64,000 nt of DNA from Mikania micrantha (lineage: Eukaryota; Streptophyta; Magnoliopsida; Asterales; Asteraceae): contig CM018696.1 in the NCBI GenBank assembly GCA_009363875.1, positions 91,968,215-92,032,214 of the forward strand. Reading direction: 5' to 3'. Position numbers and translations under genes: made by a program. The notes beneath the pieces were generated by a model. That model made no database searches. It was not told where the DNA came from and was given only the letters and a program-made list of their open reading frames with translations. Shown here piece after piece: positions 44,591-55,902 of the stretch (position 1 is its first letter; each line of letters begins with the position of its first letter).

Positions 44591-46183
44591 CTACTCTATC
44601 TCCTCGTCTACCGGTTCCTCTACATCGACATCCGGTGACTTCTCCACCTCCTTCTCATCTCCACGACCACTCCTAGTCGTCACAGCCTTCACATGACCCT
44701 TCGGGTTTGCCTCAGTATTCCCCGAGAAGGATCCACCTTGCCTCTCATCCAACCTCTTCGCAATGTCACCTACCGATCGCTGTAGGTCCAGAAATGCTGA
44801 CTGTTGATTCCTCAGCAATGTATCATGCTCCTGAAGCTTCACCTGTGTGTGTTGATCCTTGGCAATCAACTGTTGTAGCATCTGCATCTGCTGCTTGAGC
44901 ATGTCCTTCACTTCTGGGTCACCACTGCTACTTGGACCCGCTCCTGAATTCTCATTCGCTGCCTGATTCTGACGTGGTTGATAGGAGTTGTTACCACGCC
45001 AGTTGTTGTTGGAGTTTCGCCAATTCGAGTTAGGATTCCAATTAGGATTGGGATTGGAATTTAAGTTGGAAGTGAACGGCTTGTTCCAACCAGAATTAAT
45101 GGAATCTAACTGCTCCTGATCAGTAATGGGGCACTCGGCAGTCGCATGTCCTCCTCGACATATCTCACACTTCTTTAGCTGTGTCTTCAGTTCCTTCATA
45201 TCTCTCGCTAAAGACTCAATGGTAGCAGCAAGGCTAGTGTCAGGAGTGACCTGATGAACACCTCGAGCTATGGATGAGGTGTTGGTAGTCCTAGTGGTGG
45301 ATGATCTAGTGGATGGCTTCTGCTGCTGCTCGGCTCTAGCAAAACTCTCAAACATGTCAATACACTCATCTGTATCCTTCATCTCCATGATATGCCCTCC
45401 TGCAGCTGTATTGAACATGATTTGCTTCTCAAGTGTCAATCCATTGTAGAACTTCTCTACAAGTGCCCATTCAGAAAGTCCATGCTGTGGACATTTACTA
45501 AGCAAAGTGTGGAATCGCTCCCAAGCTGCAGAGTAAGACTCATCAGGCTCCATATGAAAAGAATGGATTTGGTCCCTCAGACGAGCAGCTTTGGAAGGTG
45601 GAAAATATTTCTTCAGAAATTTCTTTCGAAGATCATCCCACGTGGTGATGGAGTTCTCAGGGAGGCTGTCGAACCAGGTGGATGCACGACTAGCAAGAGA
45701 GAATGGAAAGAGTTGTAAGCAGATGTTATCCTCAGAAACTCCATGGAGATTGAAAGTGTTGCAGATCCTAGAAAAACGGGACAGATGTCCGGGAGCATCC
45801 TCATCATCAAGACCATTAAACTGAATGGAATTTGTGATAGCAGTCATGATGTAGGAAGGGAATTGCCAAGTAGCATCATTGGCAAACACGGGACGAGTGA
45901 CCGGGTTGCGAACTCCGGTGAATCCATCGCAAGCTCGGTCGTGAACGGTGCGTCTCACTGGTGGTGGCATCTCCTCGGCCATGTCGAAGTAAACGGGTGA
46001 GATCGGGAAAGGTGAAATGGGTGTGTGTGAAGGTGAACTAGGTGTAGAACTAGAAGGTGAAAACAAAATCGGGGCAAGAACACGTACCTGGGAAAGACGA
46101 CTCCTAAGGTTCGTGTGAAACTCTTGCTCCGGCTCTTCAAAAGCTAAAACTGGCGGTGGTCCTTGTGATCGAGTATGTGGCAT
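44591..46183 (-). CDS. Gag protein of Athila
   Basis: The frame is open from 46261, but MPHTRSQGPPP at 46183 is the more likely start (530 aa). The retrotransposon gag domain spans the block ITNSIQFNGLDDEDAPGHL to KYFPPSKAARLRDQI and beyond. A single Athila-type zinc knuckle C-x2-C-x3-H-x4-C (CEICRGGHATAEC) and an Asn/Trp-rich linker follow, then a Gln-rich helical segment. It forms the particle that packages the RNA. It ends TAG at 44591-44593. Pol continues in the -1 frame, which overlaps the end of gag by about 60 nt. Confidence 0.9.
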   Translation of the reverse strand: MPHTRSQGPPPVLAFEEPEQEFHTNLRSRLSQVRVLAPILFSPSSSTPSSPSHTPISPFPISPVYFDMAEEMPPPVRRTVHDRACDGFTGVRNPVTRPVFANDATWQFPSYIMTAITNSIQFNGLDDEDAPGHLSRFSRICNTFNLHGVSEDNICLQLFPFSLASRASTWFDSLPENSITTWDDLRKKFLKKYFPPSKAARLRDQIHSFHMEPDESYSAAWERFHTLLSKCPQHGLSEWALVEKFYNGLTLEKQIMFNTAAGGHIMEMKDTDECIDMFESFARAEQQQKPSTRSSTTRTTNTSSIARGVHQVTPDTSLAATIESLARDMKELKTQLKKCEICRGGHATAECPITDQEQLDSINSGWNKPFTSNLNSNPNPNWNPNSNWRNSNNNWRGNNSYQPRQNQAANENSGAGPSSSGDPEVKDMLKQQMQMLQQLIAKDQHTQVKLQEHDTLLRNQQSAFLDLQRSVGDIAKRLDERQGGSFSGNTEANPKGHVKAVTTRSGRGDEKEVEKSPDVDVEEPVDEEIE

Positions 46184-46388
46184 GCACTGTAAACGATTAC
46201 AAGTAAGGGAATTTAACAAACAAAACAAAGAAAAACCTAAAACATAATAAAAACCTAGCAACTAAAAGACAAGAGGCAAATAAGAAAGAAAAGAAAAGAC
46301 TCAAAACCTAAAATGCTAAAAATAAACAAAAATTAGACCTACTGATTCTTTCAATCACAATCTAAGCTAATTTCGCTATTGCCAAGTA

Positions 46389-46406
46389 TCCCCGGCAACG
46401 GCGCCA
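46389..46406 (-). other. Primer-binding site (Asp tRNA), Athila
   Basis: The minus strand reads TGGCGCCGTTGCCGGGGA, complementary to the 3' end of plant Asp tRNA and the typical Athila primer site. It lies six bases after the 5' LTR end. Confidence 0.93.
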
Positions 46407-46412
46407 AAAACT

Positions 46413-48114
46413 TGATGTCCTCGAAAGTGGTCTAAGAAAATAACTATAAACACTAACCTAGACTCAACTTAATTACAACGAGTTAAAACCGAAAATCTTA
46501 AACTAAACCACTACGACAGGCAAGTGTACCTATCAATTGTAGAATAGCTATCGAAAGTCCGGATATCGAACCCACGAGACACTGACTCAACGAAACAAGA
46601 TTAGAAAATGATTAAAACAAATAAAGGGGGTTTTTTGAATAAAAATGATAATTAAATTAAACTAATTACCCTAATTAAATTAGAAAAGCAATTTAACTAA
46701 TATTTAAACCCTAAAACAGATTAACACATTTAATTAAAAAAAATGAATTATAATTTTAGAAAAACTTAAAACAAATGAGAAAACTCTACTTAGGTAAAAT
46801 TCCTGTTTATGATTATTGACACTATTGACTTTGTTTGATATGATGGAACTAGGATCTTAAACAGCAAAATATAAGTGACTTAATGGATTTTGGATTAATT
46901 ACCAAATATAACCAAATAAGAAAACCTAATCTTGCACTAAACACACTAGCTAATTGAATCACCTCCCGGATTTTTCCAATAACACTTATGTACTCAAATG
47001 AACAAGTCACATTCCTGATTTTCTTATTCCAATACACCAAAGATGCAAGGAGTAATCTTAGAATGTCTAATTTGACACGAAATGACATTAACACTAAGTC
47101 TTTCAATTAACCAACCCTCCCGGGTAATTATCATGAAAACCCTAATGCTAAAGATCACACGACAAGTCTATCACCTTTCGGATTTCTAAACTTAGATACA
47201 TAAAGAACCCTAAAAACATCAATTATATCTTTCCTATGGTTAGTGATATCAAACAAACCATAAACTAGTCATAACACCAAGTCGATGACCTAATACGTGT
47301 CTAACACCGAAAGACATTCAATAAACACGTATGGAACATGATATAAACTGATATAATCAAGATTAGATATGCAAAACTCATCAAAATAACATAACAAGAT
47401 CTGTTACAAAAGTGTTTTCCATCATAAATCAAAACAATAGTCAATAGTTATCATTAATCATTCAAACAATCATTCCTACCTAAGTAGAAGTAAACAATTA
47501 GCCAACTAACATCATAATCAGTAAAGAAATCTCAGAATTATTCATAACAAAATGAAATAAACTACTAAAAATTAAGAACAAATGAAACAAAGATCAATCA
47601 AGATTATTTAACATAGATATAAGACCTTCTAGCCCTCCAATGCTTCCAAAATGCTTTCTCCCACTCCTGGAAAGCTTCTCTGCTCCAAAAATGGTCGAGA
47701 ATGATCATCCAAACGGCTGGGGAGCGTCTCCTATTTAATCTCACTTGAATCTTGACTTTTTTCAAATTTCAAACCTGTCGCGTACCGCGACAACCAATTC
47801 AAATTCATATCGCGTATCGCGATAAACAAAATAAGCGGGGAACCCCCGAAATCATTCGCGTATCGCGAAGGCTGAATTTCTCCTCATCGCGTACCGCGAT
47901 GACATCAGAATCATTAAAACTTGTCTTTTTCTCTTGATTTTAACCGGGGCTCGATTCCTTCGGGTTTCGAACTCGATTTCCTTTCATTTCATTAGACAAG
48001 CCTGTAAAAACAATAAAATGTAAAAAGAACCTAAAAATAGACAAAATCGACATATTTACAAACTAAAATCGACTCAAAAGTATTTAAAAACAAGATGTGT
48101 TTTACAACCCATCA
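46413..48114 (-). repeat. 5' LTR of Athila (1702 bp)
   Basis: Near-identical to 34412-36112, with three substitutions and three 1-bp indels noticed by line-by-line comparison. It carries the same CGCG array (47778, 47810, 47856 and 47887 starts) and TATA-like box. It should drive the genomic RNA leftward. Confidence 0.95.
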
Positions 48115-48119
48115 GTTTC
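48115..48119. other. Target site duplication GTTTC (right) of Athila
   Basis: Perfect partner of 34407-34411. Confidence 0.95.
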
Positions 48120-48251
48120 CAAAATAACCGCTAACAATTATCAGAGCAAATTACGTAAATACCCATATCTATTAAACCTTTGAAAATACACGTGTATGGA
48201 CATGATTACTCCTCACACTTCTCATGGTTTTAAAACTTTTTAGCCAAACCT
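48120..48251. mobile_element. Right part of the TA-anchored element split by Athila
   Basis: Carries the inverted right arm matching 33433-33480 and ends at a TA tract (48252-48270). See 33428-34411. Confidence 0.55.
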
Positions 48252-48330
48252 TATAATATATATATATATATATTATTTCTTGCATAATTTAATTAGATTT
48301 TCATATGATTCAATCCCTATATATATATAT

Positions 48331-48622
48331 GGAAACGATAAAAATATAACACACTAAATATGTAATAGCCGACATAATCGTCAAGATCAAGGCAAATCTT
48401 GGATTGTTTTTATCGTCATTGTACGTAAACACATTTAGAACACCTTCTTATTTTACAACGATGTTAACTCTCAAACGGTGATAAATTTTCTCAAATTCAT
48501 GAACTAAAAAAGTGTTCTAAATGTGTTTACAATGATGTTAAAAAAAATCTAACATCTGGCTTGATCTTGACGGGTTATTTCAAGTTAACATAATAAAGAG
48601 GGTTATTTTTACTTCCATTACC
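48331..48622. mobile_element. Foldback element, 292 bp, between simple repeats
   Basis: Flanked by (AT)n at 48319-48330 and (TGTA)n at 48623-48652. It has long imperfect inverted arms (AATCTTGGATT.., ACACATTTAGAACACC and complements). It shares TAAC(A/C)CACTAAAT(A/G)TGTA and ATCTTGGATT with the hairpin at 54110-54498, so it is the same family. Confidence 0.65.
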
Positions 48623-48654
48623 TGTATGTATGTATGTATGTATGTATGTATAGT

Positions 48655-49066
48655 AGGGGAAGGTTTCCATAAAAAGTATTTTTTGCATAAGAAGGCTAAT
48701 AATGATTTTTAAAAACTCGAAAACCGACTAAAACAAAGTCCGATCGAATATATTTTTACATCATTGAAACCAGCTTGTACTTCCTTAAAACCTAAACTAT
48801 AAATCATAAATAATAAACCCTAATAATAAAAATAAATCCTAAAGATAAAGATAAAACCTAAAAGTTAAAAAAAATGACTTAAAACTCAAACTTTATAACT
48901 AGTTGTTAAAGCTAAAACAAAAAGCAAATATTGTAGTGTTCGATGAGACGATTCCAATGTCATCGAAGTGAGTTCAATCGTAGTTTGTTTAGTTCGGTTT
49001 TAAAGATTTTAAACACTCTTTTTAGCATTATTAGACAAAATACACTTTTTATTTGACATTTCTCCT
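48655..49066. mobile_element. Foldback MITE (same family as 22765-23202)
   Basis: It starts AGGGGAAGGTTTCC and ends TTTCTCCT with imperfect inverted arms (GGCTAATAATG... / ...TAGCATTATTAGAC). It abuts a (TGTA)n tract on the left and TATATAGTA on the right. No coding sequence. Confidence 0.6.
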
Positions 49067-49659
49067 ATGATTACTGTATATAGTAGGTTATGGATTAAAG
49101 ATTTAAAGTTCTTTAAAATTAATTCTTGTTATTGTCTCATGCATCCTATATGTATATATGCATGCATGTTAGGTCTAAATTAAAGAAAGTGGCAATAATA
49201 TTAAAACCGGTTTAATTAGAAAGACCCACAAGACATGCAAACAATAATGGGATAATAGTTTATTGCAAGTTGCATATACAGAGACAAATACAAAAACATT
49301 GAGCAAATTTAACATTAAATTTTTCTTCAATATGCACATATGATCAGTTAATTATTTCCTGGCGGTGGTGTTGTGCACCGGTGACGGTGGTGCATGTGGT
49401 TTTGACAAGGATGACGATGGTTGAGGTGGCATGTCGATTTAGGAACGACCGCTATATATTGATGAGACATATTAGGTGGCGCCAACAAATTAAAGATCGA
49501 TTGTATATGTAACTTTCGATTCTTTATGTGTATTATATATTGTCTCGTTTTTTATTAATTTCTGATCATTTTGTTATGATTTTGTATGGTAATTTATATT
49601 AACTGGTTTGGTAAATTAATTTGTTTTTCAAATTTTAAGATGAATGGCCGTGTTACCAC
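49067..49659. other. Intergenic, no gene seen
   Basis: AT-rich DNA with a short GGTGGTG/ACGGTGG block near 49362-49420. Confidence 0.5.
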
Positions 49660-49773
49660 CAGTGGCAGAGCTTGGTCGAAGTGTGAAAAGACGGAAATTT
49701 TTAAACCCATAATACATGTTAATTTTTTAAATTGAGAAGGGAAGTGTGCGGCCCCAATGAAGCTTCGCCCATG
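49660..49773. mobile_element. hAT-type MITE, 114 bp
   Basis: It starts CAGTGGCAGAGCTTGG and ends GCTTCGCCCATG. The TSD is GTTACCAC/GTTACGAC (7 of 8). It is a shorter relative of 24976-25161. Confidence 0.75.
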
Positions 49774-50525
49774 GTTACGACGACATGGGCTCGATTATGA
49801 TGCTACCATATATGTTTTTTTAGTTCTTAATTTAACAAATTTTTGGTTTTTACTATTGAGTTTCGGTATTGCGTGCTTAAACCAATTTTGATAATCATAT
49901 AATGGATCATTTAAAGCAAAATTAACATGAAACTTACCATTTGAATAAGTTTATATCTTTTCTCAATCAACAACACAAACTATTTAATTAGGTAACCACA
50001 TATTGCATGTCATGTCCAGCCGATCTTCATAACAACATTCTTATTAAAATTAACCTCCACCTTAAACCATCTCGACCCTTTCTAGATAGTACTCGAACTT
50101 CACCTTAGTCACTTCCAAAATGTTCTTTCAATTCGATCTCTCCTAGACATCTGAGTACCTTCATCCGATCAAAGATAGTCGATCTTGATTAAACATCCGG
50201 CCTTATGTTGCTAAATCGATCAATCCCGGTGATTTTCCTATCTTGGAAACCTGTTGCTTGATCGATCACACTCCCTTGTTCATCGACTCTCCCTTGTTCA
50301 TCGACTACTGCCTTTGTATGGACACGCTTTTTTACGTTTCTTGACTCATGCATCATTGCAAATGAAATGATCATGTTGTAATCCAAACCTTAATCATGGA
50401 CAACCTTCCTATTCTTTTTAGCTGGTTGATTACATGGTCATTTTAATATTACAATTTAACACAAATTGAAACCACTGATTCAGCATAAACAATAAATCCA
50501 TGAACTATATATGCAACTACTCTAA

Positions 50526-50756
50526 GGGTTGTTTGTTAGTATCTGAATGATTAAGTGCTGAATCAGTTTTATAAGAGCATTTGGTTAAAGGTCTGAATGG
50601 TATGTATTTTTTATTCAGCATGATATTGGTGCTGAATGGTTAAGTGCTGAACTGAATCATTGAGAGGTTATTTTATTTCAAACAAAATACGATGAATGCT
50701 GAACGGTTAAGATGTAACCTCTTAATGGTTCTATTAAGAGGCTATTAAACAACCCC
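50526..50756. mobile_element. Tourist-like (PIF/Harbinger) MITE, 231 bp
   Basis: Ends GGGTTGTTTGTTAG and, inverted, GGGGTTGTTTAATAG. It is flanked by TAA at 50523-50525 and 50757-50759, the 3-bp target of PIF/Harbinger. It is rich in CTGAATGATTAAG motifs. It could have been mobilised by a transposase like the relic at 14846, although the ends differ. Confidence 0.7.
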
Positions 50757-50759
50757 TAA

Positions 50760-53660
50760 ATTGGTTGTTAGAACACATACTTCCAAAATGAACACTTAAA
50801 CATCATATCATATACTAATTAAGGATTGGAGCTATCATATATCAACCATAAGCGGCACATTCATGACTCTATATCGAATTTTTATTTATTTGTTATTATT
50901 TTTTTTCTATTCCTTGTCAATACAAATATATAGTTGGCTCTAATAACCCTTTCGGTTATTTTATGATGCATTTGTTTGCAACACTAAAATTGTCATAAAT
51001 TGAAATGTTTCCATTTTAGAATCCAGTTTGAAAGGTAGGCTTACTCACCTTGTCTATGATGTTTATATGCTTTCGAAGCTTAACTACAATCAATTACTTG
51101 AACAAGTTTAGGTCACAGCATTGCCAATTCTAACATGTTTTTTTTTTCCTTTTGATTCTAATATATTTCTTCCTTTTGATTCCATTTGACAATTCTAACT
51201 TATTTTTTATTTCTGGTTTTGGCTATATTTTTAGTAATTAATTTGACAACTTACTTGGTTTACAAATATCACTCGCAAATTCCAATTGATGGTTCTTTAG
51301 AACTCATCAAGTCAATTTAATTAGTGTCCTCATTTTTCAAATGGTCTTATGCCTACATATACTAGACAGTGTTATATATGATTTAAAGGGCTTATATTAG
51401 CTCTATGATATGACACATCTAGCTACATATAATTTGGCTTCCAAGTTATAGATATTACCAATTTTTCACTTGCTTCCTATCCTTCTTGATTCTTCCTTCT
51501 TTCCTTCGTTTACCTCTTTAATTAAAACACACCATTATACACGAATCATTATCTCTACAAGTTACATCTCTTAGATTTGAGAAAATAATTATAATGCGAA
51601 GAATTCGTATTTTGTTAATGTTAAAACAATGTCACTAATGAATAAATTAGGGATTGTACATGGTCATATACCAGCTCGGTGGTGTCTGTTTATTGACAAA
51701 AAAAAGAGAGAATTGATAAAAAAAAACTTTGTAAAAACTATTCTTTTTCAATTTTAAACATAAATAATTATGTGCAAATTCAGTTAATATAGCTATTATT
51801 TATTGGATTTTTTTTTCTACTATGTAAAAGTTTAGCAACAAATCAAATAATGCCTAAAGCAAAGCTAAAATGAGTATGTATCAATGCTTAAAGTTGTGTG
51901 TTTGGGTATGTGTCTCTACAAGGTATTGATCATAATCTGACAAAACCTATGCTGACTACTTTTGTTTGTAAACTGAAAGTTTCATTAATCAAATAATTGA
52001 AAAAATAACAAAAAAAAAACATAAAACATTTTAAAGTAGTTTATTTAACAGCTTTAATCATATATTATTGAACTATTACAATTAGTTTTTCACTTATAAA
52101 CTAAGATGTGTCTTAGTTGTAATACACACCAAGAAAAATCTCAACTTCTTTCATCCAAATTTTTTTTAAGAACTTAACATACAATGCAATCTTGTGTTAA
52201 TTTTAACATTATATTATATATTAGTATATATTGTTTCGGTTGTTACATCTGAATTTAAGTGACAAACACGTTTATGAAGTTACACGAATATTATTTCAAG
52301 GAAGTAACTTGAATAAGAATCTTCAATCAAAACATTTAATGTATTTCTTATTATTAAATTTTATTTTAGTTGGAATAAGTATCTTATTTTAGATGATTTA
52401 TTTATTATTTTTTTTTAATTTTGTAATTGTGTAAAAGTAATGATATCTTATAACTTTACGACCAGCATCAATCAATAGACAATCGAAGCACCCCTAAATC
52501 TATATGCATTGAACTCTATTGATATCAATGAACGCCTTGTTAGTCCCTTTTTGCATTGGCTTTCTGGCTCTAAAACTAGCTAATAATTGTTTTCTGTTGA
52601 CTTTATTCCCAAATAGGTTAAATCCATAAAACCTAGACATTAGTTCATATTAAATCTAATAGACTCTAATATTCCTTTTTGTCAAGACTTTATTCTTAAT
52701 GCCAAAATAATATAATATTTATTTTCGCTTACAATGTGCTTTCCTAGATATTATTTTGAAACAAATAAATCCAATTGAATGAGTGTTGGGTGAGTGATAT
52801 TTCATTCTTAATAATGACGGTTATTTTTCAAAACCAGATTCTACTGATTTTAACAAGAGACGATCATTAAATCGATCATAAAATTGGTCTGGTAAAGTCA
52901 GCTGGTTGAACTAGTGGACCGACCGGTCGGACCGTCAATATGTGGAAGTTAATACGGTTTTTAAGTATTTTTTTATTAAATTACATATATAAATTTTTAA
53001 TTTTTATAAAACTTAGCATATTATTCAGTTTTTAAATATAGTCCAACCAATTCAGCTAGGAAACTGTTAAGAAGACTAGTTTGATATCTGATTCACTTTT
53101 TAAAATATTGCTTGTAACCTTATACTTGAGAGAATTTCTTACACAAGCATCAATCTTTATATTTAGTTTTATCGATCTTCATGTCTTCTCACCTTTCTTA
53201 TAAACACTAGATAACCCTCACAATTAAGTATCCTCATGCTAAGAGTTTTTAGTATACTTGGGTTGAAATTGATGTCTTGCTTTAACATTCACTCTATCTT
53301 TTAGCAGACATTATCAGCTTATGCCTGGTATAAACTTTGTATAGTAAGGTGTTGTTTTTCATGTTTAACTTTTGTATGGTTAAAGAAGAAATAAGACGCA
53401 ATTATAACATAAACTATCTAATAGTGATTATATATAGATTGTGCTTGATGTTAGATTATACGTTATAAATTTAGCATTCGCAACGAATAAGTGTGCAGTA
53501 AATCATTATTCTCTGAACTTCTTTAAAGCATCAAGTAAGTCAACTTTTTTGAATTTCAGTGATGAGGTTTTTCGAGGGCTCTTATTGACTAAAAATGGGT
53601 TCTTTGCTTTCCTTTAAAATGAAAGTTATCCATATTAATGTGTATCCTAGAAACGTAAAT
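50760..53660. other. Intergenic, no gene seen
   Basis: AT-rich, with no supportable gene, RNA gene or complete element. Confidence 0.5.
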
Positions 53661-53667
53661 ATATATA

Positions 53668-54063
53668 GAGGGAAATGGTTAAATATGAAGAAATTTTTGC
53701 CTAAATAGAATAAAGATCAATATCAGTTTAACATGTGTCATGTTAAAAAAAAATGTAAAAATGATAATTTAGCTATAACATATTATTTTTTATGCTAAAA
53801 ATTTATTTTTTTATACTAAAAATTTATTTTTTTATTGGATTTTTGATTTGTATTATATTTTTTGTTGTACTGAATTTTTATTTTTTGCATTGGATTTATA
53901 TTTTTTATACTAGATATTTGCTATTTTATACTAAATTTTTGTTGTACTAAATTTTGTTTTTTGTATGAGATTTCTATTTTTATGTTTTTAACATGTCACG
54001 TGATTATTTCGTTTTGATTTATTTAACGGTTCCGTTTCAATTTTCAGGAAAATGTAATTGCAC
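53668..54063. mobile_element. TA-anchored AT-rich inverted-repeat element
   Basis: It lies between an AT run (53657-53667) and the (AT)n tract at 54067. Inner inverted repeats ACATGTGTCATGTTAAAAA and TTTTTAACATGTCACGTG enclose TTTTTTAT(A/T)CTAAA-type repeats like those at 32860-33110. Confidence 0.5.

Positions 54064-54066
<3 letters not shown>

Positions 54067-54109
<43 letters not shown>
54067..54109. repeat. (AT)n microsatellite
   Basis: AT dinucleotide run separating two TA-anchored elements. Confidence 0.95.
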
Positions 54110-54113
<4 letters not shown>

Positions 54114-54494
54114 GTGGAATTTTTAATAACCCACTAAATGTGTACTAACCCACATAACTTTGGCAAGATGAAGCCGAATCTTGGATTTTTTTTTTGAACA
54201 TCATTATAACACATTTTGAACACCATGTTCTTTTATGAGTTTGTGGAAATTCATCACCGTTTAAAAAATATCCTCATTGTAAGTTGAGTGCTACAGTATT
54301 GTAAGTTTTAAATATTTACAAACTTACAATACTGTAAGATTTTGAACGGTGATGAATTAGCCCAAACTCATAAAAGAACATGGTGTTCAAAATGTGTTAC
54401 AATGATGTTTGAAAAAAAAAATCCAAGATTCGGCTTCATCTTGTCAAAGTTATTTGGGTTAGTACACATTTAGTGGGTTATATTTTTAACATTC

Positions 54495-54498
<4 letters not shown>
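54110..54498. mobile_element. Near-perfect foldback (hairpin) element, 389 bp
   Basis: The two halves are inverted copies: AATAACCCACTAAATGTGTA... near the left end and ...TACACATTTAGTGGGTTATA near the right, continuing through CCGAATCTTGGATTTTTTTT, GAACACCATGTTCTTTTATG and CTTACAATACTGTAA near the centre. The transcript would form a hairpin with arms of about 180 bp. Pure (AT)n lies on both sides. Confidence 0.85.

Positions 54499-54545
<47 letters not shown>
54499..54545. repeat. (TA)n microsatellite
   Basis: TA run shared as a boundary by the elements on each side. Confidence 0.95.
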
Positions 54546-54548
<3 letters not shown>

Positions 54549-54964
54549 GAGGGTTCAAATAAAAACTCCTCACTTTTGAGAAAACCAAGAAAACTCTTAC
54601 TAACCAATTAATTTTTAAAATTTTTTTTTCATGATTTTTTATTATTAGCTTAGAAATGTAATAAACAAACAAAAATTTTTAATAAAAATATGTAGATTAC
54701 GAAATTACGTATATGTAACCAATAAAGTTACGTATATGTAACTCATATATGTGTTTTAGAAGTTACATATATGTAATCAATGAGTTACATATATGTAATA
54801 ACATGAATTACATATATTTTTTTATTTTTTTCTTTTTGTTAACAAATATGACCTTATAATAAAACAAAATGTAAAAGAAAAAACGAAAAACGAAATTGAT
54901 TAATAACAATTGTGATTAGTTTTCTTAGTTTTCAAATATGAAGGTTTTCTATGGAACCTCCCCC
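54546..54964. mobile_element. TA-anchored foldback MITE, 419 bp
   Basis: It starts GAGGAGGGTTCAAATAAAAA and ends GGTTTTCTATGGAACCTCCCC, imperfect inverted repeats of about 50 bp. The interior has TACGTATATGTAAC-type repeats. (TA)n lies on both sides. Confidence 0.75.

Positions 54965-55026
<62 letters not shown>
54965..55026. repeat. (TA)n microsatellite
   Basis: About 60 bp TA run closing the chain of three TA-anchored elements. Confidence 0.95.
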
Positions 55027-55030
<4 letters not shown>

Positions 55031-55074
55031 GTCGTACGTCTTTATGCTATACTAGTAAGCACAAGCTTAAACTA

Positions 55075-55254
55075 GCACATGGAAACTGTTTGGAAAGCAC
55101 GGAGCGATTGGGTTTCTTCATGCTTTGAATTTCAGTATGGATAAGATAGTTGAGGATGTGACCATGCAAGTGTATTCATCAATTACCAACCGAGACAAGA
55201 TAAAAGGAGCCTTTATGAAGCCTTTGGAACGCCTATCATATTTTGGATTGTAAT
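55075..55254 (+). other. Unrecognised short open frame
   Basis: After a TAA, an open frame includes WKLFGKHGAIGFLHALNFS and MDKIVEDVTMQVYSSITNRD and ends FGL at 55254. Its base composition is more gene-like than its surroundings. No Met start context or family is recognised. It may be a captured gene fragment or chance. Confidence 0.2.
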
Positions 55255-55354
55255 AAATTGGATTAAAGTAATAGTCACAGTAATAAATGTTTTCTTTAAA
55301 AATGTTTGGTATTAGTTGTTGAGGTTTTGTGTTGGGTTGTTAGTGTTTGCTTAG

Positions 55355-55590
55355 TTTTTTTTTTAACGACATTTGATCTCAACGTGTGAACCACTGATTT
55401 TCAGGTCACGTCATCAAGGTTTAGTTACCATGACATCCGTTGAGACCCCATCACCACCACAGGAGGAAGCCGCACCGGAAAACCTTCTGACCTCTCAAAA
55501 ACCTCTATTTCCTGATGAAATAGAATTGAACCCGTGACTTCTCAAAGTCTAGCGTTTGCATAGTTAGTAACTCGTTGGCTATGCTTCTAA
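55355..55590 (-). mobile_element. Candidate tRNA-derived SINE
   Basis: On the minus strand an A-box-like CATAGCCAACGAG (55571-55583) and a B-box-like GGGTTCAATTC (55523-55533) are followed by about 150 bp of body and an A10 tail at 55355-55364. That is the order of a SINE. Target duplication was not resolved. Confidence 0.45.
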
Positions 55591-55902
55591 TTCAAATTTT
55601 CATTGTTTGTTGTTACAAAAAAACTAAATAGCAAATATAGTTTTAATAATTGTCACATATAACAATGATTGATCAATTGGTTTTGAATTCGTTATCCTCG
55701 ATAAAGGGCTTTGGGAAGTTTTTTCTTTCTCTCTTATTTTTTTTGTCCACGTGGCTCATTCATCATGTTTTTTTGCTGTTGGGTGCATCCATTTTGTTTG
55801 TGGTTGATTTGTTTATCGCCAAGAACTACTTGAACATAAGGATGGTGAGCCCCTTTTCTTTCTTAGGTAATATATATACATAATGTTGAATTATTATAAA
55901 AA

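Larger units (their letters stand above)
34412..48114 (-). mobile_element. Athila-lineage Ty3/gypsy retrotransposon, structurally complete, 13.7 kb
   Basis: Two LTRs in direct orientation (1702 and 1701 bp) run TG...CA and are flanked by the duplication GTTTC. On the minus strand the order is 5' LTR, Asp-tRNA primer site, gag, pol, a long non-coding stretch, a 429-aa ORF, a PPT-like sequence and the 3' LTR. This is the Athila arrangement (third ORF in the env position). The LTRs differ by about three substitutions and three 1-bp indels, so the insertion is recent. Pol has an RNase H lesion (see pol). Confidence 0.95.

Noticed and set aside
55650..55883. 77-codon hydrophobic frame
   Set aside because: Start codon is not supported, T-rich DNA yields Phe/Leu runs by chance, and no family is recognised.
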